A stretch of DNA of 64,000 nucleotides from Pseudomonadota bacterium (GCA_021802555.1 JAJZRU010000012.1:1-64000), one strand, 5' to 3'. Shown: positions 42,506-54,285, numbered from the stretch's first letter. Translations and numbers: made by a program. The notes: generated by a model from the letters alone, not told the origin.

Positions 42506-43283
42506 GCAATCGGGTAAAATCCGCGCTGCGCAGCACCTCGTATTCCACGCACCGCGCCGGGGCGATGGGGTCCACGGCAAGCCGCGCGGGATCGCTGCCG
42601 GGGTGGCACATGAACAGCGTGTCGGCCGGCATGCGCGCGAACCAATTCTGCAGCAGTGCCAGATAGCCCGGAACATCGGCGTTGAAGCCGTATATGCCGG
42701 TGAACGCGGGATTGTGCGGCCAGCCGGCCCGGCGGCAGCGCGCGGCGAGCTGGTGCGCGCCCAGCGCGGCGATGACGCGCGCCTTGAGCGCGCCGGCGCG
42801 GTCCGCGGCCACCAGCGGCGTGGTCACGCGCAGCCAGGGACGCCAGCCGCGCCGTTCCAGCACGTCCAGGAGGACGTCGCGGATTTGCGGCAGCTGGTGC
42901 ACATGGCGGTGGCCGTCCACATAGTCGGGCGGCATCTGCAGGGCGCCGGCGAAAGCGTCCAGCTGCGCTTCCAGGCTGGCGCGGATGCGCGCGACCGGCA
43001 GCAGGCGCAAGTGGCTGGCGGCAAGCAGTTCGGGCAAGGTGCGGCGCCAGGCGCTTCCCAGCGCCTCGGTCAGGTTGAAGTGCAGCCCGATGTCCACGTC
43101 TGCGCGCAACGGGGCGAGTGCGCGCGCCGCGGCCGGCCAGCGGGGCGATTGCACGAGGCAGCCCAGCGCGGTGAGGCGTCCGGCGGCGGCCAGCTCCAGG
43201 ATCGCGCGATCCACGCCCTCGGATAAGGCGTAATCGTCCGCGCACAGAACGATGGCGCGGGGCGGCGGGTCTGTCTCTGGCAT
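42417..43283 (-). CDS. ChbG/HpnK-family carbohydrate deacetylase
   Basis: 288 residues. The YdjC-fold metal site is seen in LCADDYALSEGVDRAI (DD) and HFNLTE, with DGHRHVHQLP (HxxH) near residue 130. HpnK members act on a hopanoid-linked N-acetylglucosamine, ChbG on chitooligosaccharides. The neighbouring glycosyltransferases favour envelope glycan or hopanoid work, which is inference. I chose the ATG giving MPETDPPP; a longer frame upstream lacks support. Confidence 0.82.
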   Translation of the reverse strand: MPETDPPPRAIVLCADDYALSEGVDRAILELAAAGRLTALGCLVQSPRWPAAARALAPLRADVDIGLHFNLTEALGSAWRRTLPELLAASHLRLLPVARIRASLEAQLDAFAGALQMPPDYVDGHRHVHQLPQIRDVLLDVLERRGWRPWLRVTTPLVAADRAGALKARVIAALGAHQLAARCRRAGWPHNPAFTGIYGFNADVPGYLALLQNWFARMPADTLFMCHPGSDPARLAVDPIAPARCVEYEVLRSADFTRLLTQLKLHPARGRSRYGPPLAPGGETARAL

Positions 43284-43379
43284 GGTCGGGGCGAGAGTGC
43301 GTGAGTGGATGGTTCTTTGATTTTTATGGCGCGTATGCGCGAACGACAGCGGCGACAACAGGAACTCGAATCAAACATT

Positions 43380-44984
43380 ATGCAGCAGCAACAATACCGC
43401 CCCGCACGTATTTTTTTCTGGCTCGCCTTCTGGCTGCTGGCCACCATCTGGGTGCGGCCGCTGCTGCCCCCGGACGAGGGCCGCTACGTCGGCATCGCCT
43501 ACGACATGCTGCGCCTGCATGACTGGAGCACGCCGCGCCTGGACGGCCTGCCCTTCTTCCACAAGCCGCCGCTGTTCTACTGGATCACCGCAGCGTCGCT
43601 CAAGCTCTTCGGCTACCATGCCTGGGCGGCGCGCATGGCCTCGGTGCTGGGCGCATTCACCGCGGCCGCAGTGCTGTTCTGGTTCATGGATCGCTGGATC
43701 GGCCGGCGCGCGGCGGCGCTGGCGCTTTTCGTGCTCGCCACCATGCCGCTGTTCTTCGGCGCCGCGCAATACGCCAGCATGGACGCGCTGGTCGGCGCGC
43801 TCATCGCGGTGACCATACTGCTGCTTGCCAGCGCTAGCGAACGCATGCAACGGGGGCAGCCGGCGGGCGCCGTGCTGCCGCTTGCCTATGTGGCGAGCGC
43901 CCTGGGAGTGCTCACCAAGGGCTTGATCGGGCTCGCCCTGCCGGGCCTGGTGATGCTGCTGTGGCTGATGCTGGAGCGGCGCTGGAGCCACCTCTACCGG
44001 CTGATCTCGCTGCCCGGCATCGTGCTCTTCCTGCTCATCGCCGTGCCCTGGTTCGTGCTCATGGAGGTCAAGTTTCCCGGTTTCCTCTATTACACCTTCA
44101 TCTACCAGCAGTTCGACCGCTATGTCACCACCGGCTTCAACAATCCGCAGCCGTTTTATTTCTATCCCGCGATCCTGTTCCTGGGGCTGCTACCCTGGTC
44201 TTTGCTGCTGACTTATCTGACCGTGCGGGCCAAACGCCAAGGGCTCACCGGGCACCCGCTCACGCGCTTGGCCTGGGTGTGGATAGGGGCCATTTTGCTG
44301 TTCTTCTCCATCCCTCATTCCAAGCTCATCGGCTACATCCTGCCTGTGGTGCCCGCCTTCGCGCTCCTGGCCGGTCATTGGCTGGACCGCCACTGGGAGA
44401 TTCCGAAGTGGCGCCGCGCGGCCTGGGCCTGCGCCTGGGGCGGCGCGGCGCTGGGCATCGCCGCGGTGATCGTCACCACCGTCGAGGACCGCAAGTCGCT
44501 GGTCGAACTGAGCGACACCGTGCGCGCGCAGATGAAGCCCGGCGACGAGGTCATGTTCATCGAAAGCTATTACTACAGCGTGCCCTTCTACCTGCACCGC
44601 GCCCGGCCCATCCGCGTCATGGGGCAATGGAACAATCCGAAGTACAGCGCCGGCGACAGCTGGACCACCGAACTGTACACCTCGGCGAGCTTCGATCCCG
44701 CGGCCAAGCGCGAGATCCTGGTGACGCCCGACCGCATCAAGCGCTACGTCTGCAGCGCCGCCGTGACCTGGGCCTTCATGCCCGACTGGGCGAAATCGCA
44801 ATATCCCTTGGTGGCCGCCAGCCCCGAGGTGGCGCACCAGTATGGCGTGGGCGTGTACCGACTAGGCGGGCAGAAAGGCCCAAAAGCGGCTCAGCAGATA
44901 TGTGGCGACGGCCACGGTGCCCAGCACCAGGACCAGCGCCCAGGTGTAGGGCAGGGGCGTGTAGGCCAGCAGCCAGGCGTATAA
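43380..44984 (+). CDS. GT39-type (ArnT/PMT-like) lipid-linked glycosyltransferase
   Basis: A polytopic membrane protein of about 534 residues using polyprenyl-phosphate sugars. The first-loop catalytic acidic pair is in PPDEGRYVGIAYDM, then FHKPPLFYW and about eleven hydrophobic helices to residue 390, followed by a soluble C-terminal domain. Similar proteins modify lipid A or other envelope glycans. The start is uncertain (ATGs also at 43305 and 43326). The last 40 or so residues (from about GGQKGPKAAQQ) lie antisense to gtrA and may be a non-functional read-through tail. Confidence 0.85.
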   Translation: MQQQQYRPARIFFWLAFWLLATIWVRPLLPPDEGRYVGIAYDMLRLHDWSTPRLDGLPFFHKPPLFYWITAASLKLFGYHAWAARMASVLGAFTAAAVLFWFMDRWIGRRAAALALFVLATMPLFFGAAQYASMDALVGALIAVTILLLASASERMQRGQPAGAVLPLAYVASALGVLTKGLIGLALPGLVMLLWLMLERRWSHLYRLISLPGIVLFLLIAVPWFVLMEVKFPGFLYYTFIYQQFDRYVTTGFNNPQPFYFYPAILFLGLLPWSLLLTYLTVRAKRQGLTGHPLTRLAWVWIGAILLFFSIPHSKLIGYILPVVPAFALLAGHWLDRHWEIPKWRRAAWACAWGGAALGIAAVIVTTVEDRKSLVELSDTVRAQMKPGDEVMFIESYYYSVPFYLHRARPIRVMGQWNNPKYSAGDSWTTELYTSASFDPAAKREILVTPDRIKRYVCSAAVTWAFMPDWAKSQYPLVAASPEVAHQYGVGVYRLGGQKGPKAAQQICGDGHGAQHQDQRPGVGQGRVGQQPGV

Positions 44985-45239
44985 GCTTTCGTTGACCGCG
45001 AAGCCTGTCAGGGCGACGGCGGCGAAGCGCGGCAGCGACTGCCGCACGGGTGCCGGCCGCGCGTGTGCAAAGCTCAAGTGGCGATGGCCGAAGAAGCTCG
45101 TCCAGAACGCGACCAGGAAGCCGCCGACGTTGGCGGCGAGCGGCGCGACGGCGTAGTGCGACACCAGCAGCCAGACCACCAGATAGTGCACGCCCGCCGC
45201 CGTCAGCCCCACCGCGCCGAAGGCCGCGAGTCTTTTCAT
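44862..45239 (-). CDS. GtrA-family membrane protein
   Basis: 125 residues with four hydrophobic helices, starting MKRLAAFGAVGLTAAGVHYL and ending FLLSRFWAF-like text (YLLSRFWAFLPA). GtrA-like proteins are thought to flip polyprenyl-phosphate sugars. The ATG overlaps the stop of the upstream GT2 gene, so the two form an operon. A longer frame reading into the GT2 gene is not used. Confidence 0.88.
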   Translation of the reverse strand: MKRLAAFGAVGLTAAGVHYLVVWLLVSHYAVAPLAANVGGFLVAFWTSFFGHRHLSFAHARPAPVRQSLPRFAAVALTGFAVNESLYAWLLAYTPLPYTWALVLVLGTVAVATYLLSRFWAFLPA

Positions 45240-46228
45240 GGCCTTTCCTGCCGGCTGGACAGATCGCGCTGGCGCAAGGGGCTGTTGTCGAACTTTTCGC
45301 CCACGATGTAACGCGGCCGCTGCTTCACTTCCTCGTACACGCGGCCGAGGTATTCGCCCAGTATGCCCACGGAAATCAGCTGCACGCCGCTGAAGAACAT
45401 GAGGCCGACGACCAGGGTGGCCCAGCCGGGTACGGTGTTTTCGTTGATGAAGTGGTCGATGATGATCCACACCCCGTAGCCCAGGGCCAGGGCCGCCAGG
45501 ATGAAGCCCAGCGCGCTCCAGAAGCGCAGCGGCAGGGTGGAGAACGAGGTCAGGCCGGTGAGCGCGAGCCCCGCCAGGCGGCGGAAGGAGAACTGGGTTT
45601 CTCCCGCCAGGCGGGGCGCCGGCGTGTAGGGCAGCGCCTGGGTGCGGAAGCCCACCCAAGCGTACAGGCCTTTCATGAAGCGGTTGCGCTCGGTCAATTC
45701 GCGCAGCGCCAGCACCACCTTGCGATCCAGCAGGCGGAAATCCCCCGCATCGGGCGGGATGTACACCGGCGAGCTCCAGTTCATCAGGCGGTACAGCCAG
45801 CGCGTGCCGATGCGCTTGAGCAAGCCCTCGTCGCTGCGGTTCTCGCGCACCAGATAAACCATTTCCGCCCCGCCGCGCCACGCCTCCAGCATGGGCGGCA
45901 GCAGCTCCACGGGATGCTGGAGGTCGGCGTCGAGCAGAAAGGTGACGTCGCCGCGCGCGGCGTCGAGGCCGGCGCTCAGGGCCGCCTCCTTGCCGAAATT
46001 GCGCGACAGGTGCAGCACCACCAGTCCCGGCATCTGGCGCCAGGGCAGCAGGGCCTCGCGCGTGCAGTCGCGGCTGCCGTCGTCCACCAGGATGATTTCC
46101 CAGGCGTCGGTCAGGCCCGAGAGGGTGTCCTTGAGCTGTTCCAGCAGGGTGGGCAGGTTCTCCGCCTCGTTGTAGGCGGGGACCACGCAGGAGATGCTGG
46201 GCGGGGCGGGCGGGGGCTGTATGTCCAT
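45236..46228 (-). CDS. GT2 glycosyltransferase (polyprenyl-phosphate sugar synthase, GtrB/DPM-like)
   Basis: 330 residues. The GT-A nucleotide-sugar fold begins at ISCVVPAYNEAENLP, with ILVDDGSRD and the DxD-like DADLQHP, then two C-terminal membrane helices (about 235-258 and 270-292). It makes polyprenyl-phosphate glucose or a similar sugar that GtrA could flip and the GT39 enzyme could use; this chain is inference from context. The start is not certain: ATG at 46228, or 46258. Confidence 0.9.
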   Translation of the reverse strand: MDIQPPPAPPSISCVVPAYNEAENLPTLLEQLKDTLSGLTDAWEIILVDDGSRDCTREALLPWRQMPGLVVLHLSRNFGKEAALSAGLDAARGDVTFLLDADLQHPVELLPPMLEAWRGGAEMVYLVRENRSDEGLLKRIGTRWLYRLMNWSSPVYIPPDAGDFRLLDRKVVLALRELTERNRFMKGLYAWVGFRTQALPYTPAPRLAGETQFSFRRLAGLALTGLTSFSTLPLRFWSALGFILAALALGYGVWIIIDHFINENTVPGWATLVVGLMFFSGVQLISVGILGEYLGRVYEEVKQRPRYIVGEKFDNSPLRQRDLSSRQERP

Positions 46229-46375
46229 GCAGGCGGGTTGACGTAGTGCGCTAAGCATCGAACCGGAGCGCGGGATGCCGGGGCTCGCGTGCGGCGGAGT
46301 TTGGCCGCGCCGGCTTCGGATCGACAGGGAGCCCAAAGTATAATGCAGCCCTCGACCCGCGCCATGCCCAGCCCC

Positions 46376-47275
46376 ATGACTGCCGCCCTGATGGAAAGCC
46401 ATATCGCCTCTTTGCCCCTCATCGCGCGCGGCAAGGTGCGCGACATCTACCGGGTGGACGACGAGCGCCTGCTGCTGGTGGCGACCGACCGCCTCTCGGC
46501 CTTCGACGTGGTGCTGCCCACGCCCATACCGGGCAAGGGCCGCATGCTGACGGAAATCTCGCGCTTCTGGTTCGGCAAGCTCGCAGCCGTGCTGCCCAAC
46601 CACCTGCTGGCCGACAGTCCGGAGCTCGTCGTGCGCGACGACGAGCGCGACCAGGTGGCGGGCCGCGCGGTGGTGGTGAAAAGCCTCCGGCCGCTGCCGG
46701 TCGAGGCCATCGTGCGCGGCTATCTCGTGGGCTCGGGCTGGCAGGACTACCAGGCCAGCGGCGCCGTGTGCGGCCAGGCGCTGCCCGCCGGCCTGCAACT
46801 TGCCGCGCGCCTGCCGCAGCCGCTCTACACGCCATCGACCAAGGCGGCGGCGGGCGCGCACGACGAAAACATCGACTATGCGCGTACCGTCGAGTTGCTG
46901 GGAGCGGAACTGGCGTCGCAGGTCAGGGACGCGGCGCTGGAGCTTTATCGCCGGGCCGCCGCATACGCGCTCACGCGCGGCATCATCATCGCCGACACCA
47001 AATTCGAATTCGGCGTCGATGCGGCCGGGCGGCTGTACCTGATAGACGAGGTACTGACCCCCGATTCGAGCCGCTTCTGGCCCGCCGATCTGTACCGCGT
47101 GGGAGAAAACCCGCCCAGCTTCGACAAGCAGTACGTGCGCGACTGGCTCACCGCGAGCGGCTGGAACAAGCGTCCTCCGGCGCCCGCCGTGCCGCCCGAA
47201 GTGGTGGAAAAAACCGCGCAGAAATACCGTGAAGCCTTGAGCCGGCTGACAGGTTCGCCGTCCGCTGCGGCATAG
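46376..47275 (+). CDS. purC: Phosphoribosylaminoimidazole-succinocarboxamide synthase
   Basis: SAICAR synthetase of purine synthesis, about 299 residues. Motifs are [46 protein letters not shown] and the Asp-containing [13 protein letters not shown] with [14 protein letters not shown]. Possible starts are ATGs at 46343, 46364 and 46376; the last fits the family N-terminus best. It is monocistronic and diverges from the GT2 gene. Confidence 0.95.
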   Translation: MTAALMESHIASLPLIARGKVRDIYRVDDERLLLVATDRLSAFDVVLPTPIPGKGRMLTEISRFWFGKLAAVLPNHLLADSPELVVRDDERDQVAGRAVVVKSLRPLPVEAIVRGYLVGSGWQDYQASGAVCGQALPAGLQLAARLPQPLYTPSTKAAAGAHDENIDYARTVELLGAELASQVRDAALELYRRAAAYALTRGIIIADTKFEFGVDAAGRLYLIDEVLTPDSSRFWPADLYRVGENPPSFDKQYVRDWLTASGWNKRPPAPAVPPEVVEKTAQKYREALSRLTGSPSAAA

Positions 47276-47318
47276 TCGATTCGTCGGAGATTCGGGGCGC
47301 GCCGGAAAAATCGGGCGC

Positions 47319-47651
47319 TCAGGAAGGGCCTGCCCGTTGGGCTTCGTCGTTGAAGGCGCCGTCGATGAGATAAACGATTTCTTCGATCAGGCGAAAACCC
47401 TCCACCGGCGCGTCGTCGCGCATGAAGGCCAGGCGCAGCGGCCCCAGCGCGTTGATGGCGGAAGCACGTTCCACCGGAGCGTCCAGCCCGTCGCGACCCA
47501 GCTTTTCGTCCAGGGCACCGAGGATCTGCCCGGCCAAGGGATTGCGGTGGGTGCCGGCGCGGGTTTTCGTCAGGGTATCCGTCACGTCGCCATCCAGGAA
47601 GTCATGTTTGCTGTGCGCGCCCACATAAGCGAGCAGTTCCCGGAAAATCAT
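47319..47651 (-). CDS. Hypothetical protein
   Basis: 110 residues with no signal peptide or membrane segment and an acidic overall make-up. Helical segments such as LAGQILGALDEKLGRD and GFRLIEEIVYLIDG suggest a small alpha protein. It lies ten bases downstream of the EVE gene on the same strand, so it may be co-transcribed. I do not recognise it. Confidence 0.6.
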   Translation of the reverse strand: MIFRELLAYVGAHSKHDFLDGDVTDTLTKTRAGTHRNPLAGQILGALDEKLGRDGLDAPVERASAINALGPLRLAFMRDDAPVEGFRLIEEIVYLIDGAFNDEAQRAGPS

Positions 47652-47661
47652 GATCGCTCCT

Positions 47662-48117
47662 CTATAGTCTGCTCAGAATGAACGCATATTCGGCCGGATC
47701 GACCGGGGTGATGGACAGGCGGTTGCCCCTCTGCAGGACGCGCATGTGCGCCAGTTCAGGGTGGCTGCGCAATTCCTTGATGCCCATGAGGCGGGTTTTC
47801 TTCACCAGCCTGACGTCGACATTGAGCCAGCGCGGCGATTCCCGCGTGGCCTTGGGGTCGAAGTATTTGTCGGCCGGATCGAACTGGGTCTCGTCGGGAT
47901 AGGCGAGCCGGCTCACTTCGGCCAGCCCGGCGATTCCGGGTTCGGCGCAGCTGGAATGGTAGAACAGCACCGGATCGCCCACGCGCATCTGGTCGCGCAT
48001 GAAATTGCGCGCCTGGTAGTTGCGCACGCCGTACCAGGCCACCGTCTGCCCGGGCATGGCGGCAAGGTCGTCGATGCCGACGTCGGAAGGTTCGGATTTC
48101 ATCAGCCAGTAGCGCAT
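47662..48117 (-). CDS. EVE-domain protein (THYN1-like)
   Basis: 151 residues, a complete EVE domain: MKSEPSDVGIDDL at the N-terminus, TVAWYGVRNYQARNFMRD, VLFYHSS and a C-terminal NRLSITPVDPAEY. EVE/PUA-like domains bind modified bases in DNA or RNA; the ligand is unknown. Its context (argB nearby, small genes) does not point to a defence island. Confidence 0.9.
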   Translation of the reverse strand: MRYWLMKSEPSDVGIDDLAAMPGQTVAWYGVRNYQARNFMRDQMRVGDPVLFYHSSCAEPGIAGLAEVSRLAYPDETQFDPADKYFDPKATRESPRWLNVDVRLVKKTRLMGIKELRSHPELAHMRVLQRGNRLSITPVDPAEYAFILSRL

Positions 48118-48311
48118 GCTTCTCGTCCAGAAAAAGATTTGCCAATTTTAGCGCCCGCCTCAGGCCTGTCCTCGTGTGGATCGTGCTGGGCAGCGTGGAA
48201 AAATCCTTAAGCCGAAGCCGGTACGCTTAACCATGGGTAAATAAGCAAGCGCTGTTTGTCCCGCGCAAAAACTTGTCTAGAAAAAAAACTCAACCCCCCT
48301 GAGGAATATCG

Positions 48312-48515
48312 ATGAGCGCCCTGGAAATGCAGCTCGTGGAATACTTTCTTCATCCCGCCGTGCAGGTGCACCACTTCGATCCGGCGCAGTTTTGGGAACC
48401 TTTGAGCGACAGCAATCCGTTTGGCCGACTGCGGGTGAACGCCCGCGACCTGGAAGCCCTGCTGGTGTCCATCATCCAGGCGCAGGCCGGGGGCAGCCGG
48501 CCCGCGCAGCACTGA
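48312..48515 (+). CDS. Small hypothetical protein
   Basis: 67 residues (MSALEMQLVEYFLHPAVQ...), no membrane segment. A good Shine-Dalgarno (TGAGGA, seven bases before ATG) supports translation. It is alone between the divergent EVE gene and the convergent argB, with 12 bases to the argB stop. No function recognised. Confidence 0.55.
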   Translation: MSALEMQLVEYFLHPAVQVHHFDPAQFWEPLSDSNPFGRLRVNARDLEALLVSIIQAQAGGSRPAQH

Positions 48516-48527
48516 GCCGCCCTTGCC

Positions 48528-49824
<1,297 letters not shown>

Positions 49825-49825
49825 G

Positions 49826-49851
49826 TGCGAACCCTCCCTCGAAGGTTCGCA
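49826..49851. repeat. REP-like hairpin at the RAYT remnant
   Basis: TGCGAACC and GGTTCGCA form a perfect eight-base inverted repeat around a ten-base loop. REP palindromes normally flank RAYT genes. Confidence 0.55.
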
Positions 49852-50130
49852 GCACTATGCCATACGAGGCCGGCGCTATCAAGCATATACGTGTTTGTAT
49901 TTATGAAATGCCTACTAAGGGCTGAGCCGCTCTTTCTTCGAAACCCGGCCCGATGCCGCATCTTTTGCGGTGTCTGGGTTGGGTGCTTGGGCCCAAACCG
50001 ATAGCGGCCGCATTGCCTCCATGACTCATTAAGAGGTAAGCCCCCGGCTTTGCCGGTGGTATCTGACTGCCATCGGAGTTTCGTGAGATAGCAGCCAAGC
50101 GTGGCAGTGTCTCTGTGACCAGACGATGCA
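49852..50130. other. Non-coding stretch between RAYT remnant and PEP-CTERM gene
   Basis: No convincing gene. Short frames exist (for example leftward from 50134) but look like translated repeat sequence. A GC-rich hairpin, CCGGC-TTT-GCCGG within 50041-50059, and a second, CCGCA/TGCGG near 49953-49967, suggest further REP-type units. Confidence 0.45.
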
Positions 50131-50897
50131 TCACGTGAGCCGCTGCGGCAGAAATTTCAGGCGCGCGCTTTTCCTGCGCCGCATTCGAGTCATCACTAAG
50201 GCCAAGCCAAGGGCAGTAAGTATGCCGCCCCCTGGCTCCGGCACCGGCGAAAGAAAGGCGAAGGCCGGCACATCAGACTGGTAGCGAAGGCTGACCGCAT
50301 ACCAGTCACCGGGGATAGGCGTGAGCACCTGTCCTAAAATGATGCCGCCCGTTGCCGGATCGACAGTCTGCTCAAAAGAGGAGGTCACGAACTGCACCGT
50401 GAAATCGGCGGCAAAGTGGGTCAGCGCAGGTTGTCCGCCGACTTCTGCGGTGTCCATCTGCCCGACTACCACAGTCGTCAGGGCGGGGCCTGTATAGGCT
50501 TGATTATTAATGGTCGCGTCAACAGATCCGGCCCATGGCGTTTCGGGGTGATAGGTAATGGGAAGGGAGGCCGCTCAGGGAACGAAAAGGCCAGCCAGCT
50601 CTGTGCTGGGGGAGGAGATCCAGAAGACATGCAGGCGCAGATCATGCCGGATGGCTCGATGAAATTCGGTGATGGATCCTGGTGTTGAGCGACGGTGAAA
50701 TAGGCCGTGGTATAGCCATTTGACGCTCCGAATTGGGTCACGCTGAAGTCGTAGCCGGGCGAGGTCCAAAGAACGTTTGGGGAAGCGGCGGACAGGCCCG
50801 GGCCGTACAGCGCCGTGAGAGACGACGGCATTGCCGAAGCCTGGACTGCTAGGCATGCTAGGAACACGAAAAGCGTTCCGCTCCTGATGAGGGTCAT
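50131..50897 (-). pseudogene. PEP-CTERM exported protein gene with a frameshift
   Basis: The 5' part encodes a signal peptide (FVFLACLAVQASA) and about 110 plausible residues ending near SWLAFSFP. The 3' part, in another frame, encodes ITYHPETPWAGSVDATINN and later the PEP-CTERM sorting signal: VPEP, a hydrophobic helix (GILTALGLALVM) and Arg-rich RMRRRK. The frames join near 50560-50590 and a one-base loss explains the break; without it the protein would be about 255 residues. In known systems such proteins are processed by an exosortase, not seen here. The role is unknown. Confidence 0.7.
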
Positions 50898-51336
50898 TAC
50901 GGAACTCCAGCGTCGCTAAGGTCGAGGGGCACCCCGGTCATTTGGCGGGGCAATCTCCCGGCCCGTTGTACCGCGGCGGTTTTTTCTGACTGCGTTTCGA
51001 TGTGTCAAGGTTTTGGCTCCCTGATTTCTTTGTTCCGACTTTTACCAAATTGAGATTTCCGAACGTTGACAGGGAAATAGTCTGCCTCGGGGCGAGCAGC
51101 CGCCCAGACCCCAAAGTAGAGACAACGGCAGCCTGACCGGCATCTTCTGGCCGACGACCAGAAGATCGTTCCGTCGATTCCCAGCGCCGCCGCGACGCGA
51201 CTCAATTTAGCGTGAAACAACGCGCAGCGTTGCCGCGTCCCCCTCGCCCTCTGGGAGAGGGCTGGGGTGAGGGAAACGGACAGGGCGATAAGAGCGTTTC
51301 ATGATTTGGGGCGGCGATTCGCCATGTCCGTTAGGG
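50898..51336. other. Non-coding region before merR
   Basis: About 440 bases without a convincing gene. The base make-up is less GC-biased than that of its neighbours between 50980 and 51080. It contains one recognisable repeat (51241-51273). A 71-codon leftward frame at 51005-51220 has no family features. Confidence 0.5.
51241..51273. repeat. Palindromic intergenic repeat (CCCTCNCCCTCTGGGAGAGGG type)
   Basis: CCCTCGCCCTCTGGGAGAGG then GCTGGGGTGAGGG; the arms CCCTCgCCCTC and GAGGGctGGGG with TGAGGG pair. This palindrome type is dispersed in many proteobacterial genomes. It lies at the left edge of the mer region. Confidence 0.7.
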
Positions 51337-51744
51337 TCACCCCTCCCGCAAGGCATCGATGAGCGGGCATGACACCCGGCCGCCGCGGCTGCCGCATTCG
51401 CGCACCAGGCGGGACAGCACCCGCTCCATGCGTCTGAGGTTGGCCTGCCGGGCGCGGACATCGGCCAGGCGCAGGGCGGCGAGTGCGGCGGCTTCCCGGC
51501 AATGGGTGCCGTCTTCCAACTTCAGCAGCTCGATGATTTCGTCCAGGCTGAAGCCCAGGCGCTGGGCCGATTTCACGAATCTCAGCCGCGCCACGTCGGC
51601 CTCGCCGTAGCGGCGGATGCCGCCCAGGGGCCGCTCCGGTTCCGCCAACAGGCCGCGGCGCTGGTAGAACCGTATGGTCTCGACATTGACCCCGGCGGCC
51701 TTGGCGAAGGCGCCGATGGTGAGCTGCTCTGATGGGTTCGCCAT
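51337..51744 (-). CDS. merR: Mercury-responsive regulator MerR
   Basis: Represses and, with Hg(II), activates the divergent mer promoter by DNA twisting. It is 135 residues. An N-terminal winged helix ([24 protein letters not shown]) precedes a long dimer helix; the Hg ligands C82, C117 and C126 are all present at classical positions. The gene diverges from merT with the operator between. Confidence 0.96.
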   Translation of the reverse strand: MANPSEQLTIGAFAKAAGVNVETIRFYQRRGLLAEPERPLGGIRRYGEADVARLRFVKSAQRLGFSLDEIIELLKLEDGTHCREAAALAALRLADVRARQANLRRMERVLSRLVRECGSRGGRVSCPLIDALREG

Positions 51745-51749
51745 TGTGC

Positions 51750-51780
51750 TTGACTCCGTACAGAGCTACGGGATTACAGT
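51750..51780 (+). promoter_or_regulatory. mer operator/promoter (19-bp spacer)
   Basis: -35 TTGACT (51750-51755) and -10 TACAGT (51775-51780) are 19 bases apart, the over-long spacer typical of MerR-controlled promoters. The dyad CCGTA-CAGAGC-TACGG (51756-51771) lies in the spacer where MerR binds. Confidence 0.88.
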
Positions 51781-51814
51781 GACTGTACCAAGCACGGGAT
51801 GGAAAGGAAACCGC

Positions 51815-52162
51815 ATGCCGCAATCGCACGCCAAAGGCGCCCTTTTCGCCGGGGGGCTGGCCGCCATCCTCGCTTCCAGCTGTTGCCTGGGGCCGCTGAT
51901 CCTGCTGTCGCTGGGCGTCAGCGGTGCGTGGATCGGCAACCTGACCCGGCTGGAACCCTACCGGCCCTACTTCATCGGGGCCGCCCTGCTTGCCCTGTTC
52001 TTTGCCTACCGCCGCGTGTTCAGGCCGGCATCGGCCTGCAAGTCCGGCGAAGTGTGCGCCGTGCCCCGCGTCAACCGGACCTACAAGATGCTGTTCTGGA
52101 TCGTCGCCGCGCTGATCGTCGTGGCCCTGTCTTTCCCTTATGTTGCGCCCTTGTTCTATTGA
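51815..52162 (+). CDS. merT: Mercuric transport protein MerT
   Basis: Inner-membrane Hg(II) importer passing mercury from MerP to MerA. It is 115 residues with three hydrophobic helices. The first helix carries C23-C24 (SSCCLGP), and the cytoplasmic loop carries C75 and C81. The start is the ATG (MPQSHAKGALFAGG) preceded by GGAAAGGAAA. Confidence 0.95.
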   Translation: MPQSHAKGALFAGGLAAILASSCCLGPLILLSLGVSGAWIGNLTRLEPYRPYFIGAALLALFFAYRRVFRPASACKSGEVCAVPRVNRTYKMLFWIVAALIVVALSFPYVAPLFY

Positions 52163-52173
52163 AAGGAACCCCC

Positions 52174-52452
52174 ATGAAAAAGCTCCTCCTTTCCGTCGCC
52201 ATCACTGCCGCCGTCGCCGGTCCGGTCTGGGCCGCCGAGCAGACCATCACTCTGGCCGTGCCAAGCATGACCTGTTCAGTTTGCCCGATCACGGTCAAGG
52301 ACGCCCTATCCAAAGTCCCCGGCGTCGAGAAGATCGATGTCAGCCTGGCAAAAAAAGACGCCGTGGTGACCTTCGACAATGCAAAAACCAATACCCAGGC
52401 GCTGATCAAGGCCACGACGGACGCGGGCTATCCGTCCAGCGTCGAGCAATGA
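52174..52452 (+). CDS. merP: Periplasmic mercury-binding protein MerP
   Basis: 92 residues: a signal peptide of about 20 residues ending VWA, then a heavy-metal-associated domain with C34xxC37 (SMTCSVC). Hands Hg(II) to MerT. It follows merT after 11 bases and has GAAAGGAA as ribosome site. Confidence 0.95.
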   Translation: MKKLLLSVAITAAVAGPVWAAEQTITLAVPSMTCSVCPITVKDALSKVPGVEKIDVSLAKKDAVVTFDNAKTNTQALIKATTDAGYPSSVEQ

Positions 52453-54156
<1,704 letters not shown>

Positions 54157-54220
54157 GGCCGTCGGCGCGCGGGTGTTGCAAACGCATCCGCATCAATGGG
54201 GCCATGCGTGCCGGAACTGC

Positions 54221-54248
54221 TTGATTTCCAGAATCCGCCTTATATAAT
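54221..54248 (+). promoter_or_regulatory. Sigma-70 promoter of the NRAMP-like operon
   Basis: TTGATT (54221-54226) and a perfect TATAAT (54243-54248) are 16 bases apart. A start near 54255 would give a 5' leader of about 235 bases. Confidence 0.65.
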
Positions 54249-54285
54249 TCGGCTCCTCTCGACTTGGGCCTGGCCCTCATCAACC

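Noticed and set aside
48118-48311. A 6S RNA or tRNA gene in the EVE upstream gap
   Set aside because: No cloverleaf or 6S-like central bubble could be recognised by eye.
49901-50134. A 77-codon leftward gene between the RAYT remnant and the PEP-CTERM gene
   Set aside because: It runs through repeat-like hairpins and shows no family features or good ribosome site.
51005-51220. A 71-codon leftward gene in the merR upstream gap
   Set aside because: No ribosome site or recognisable protein features; probably chance.
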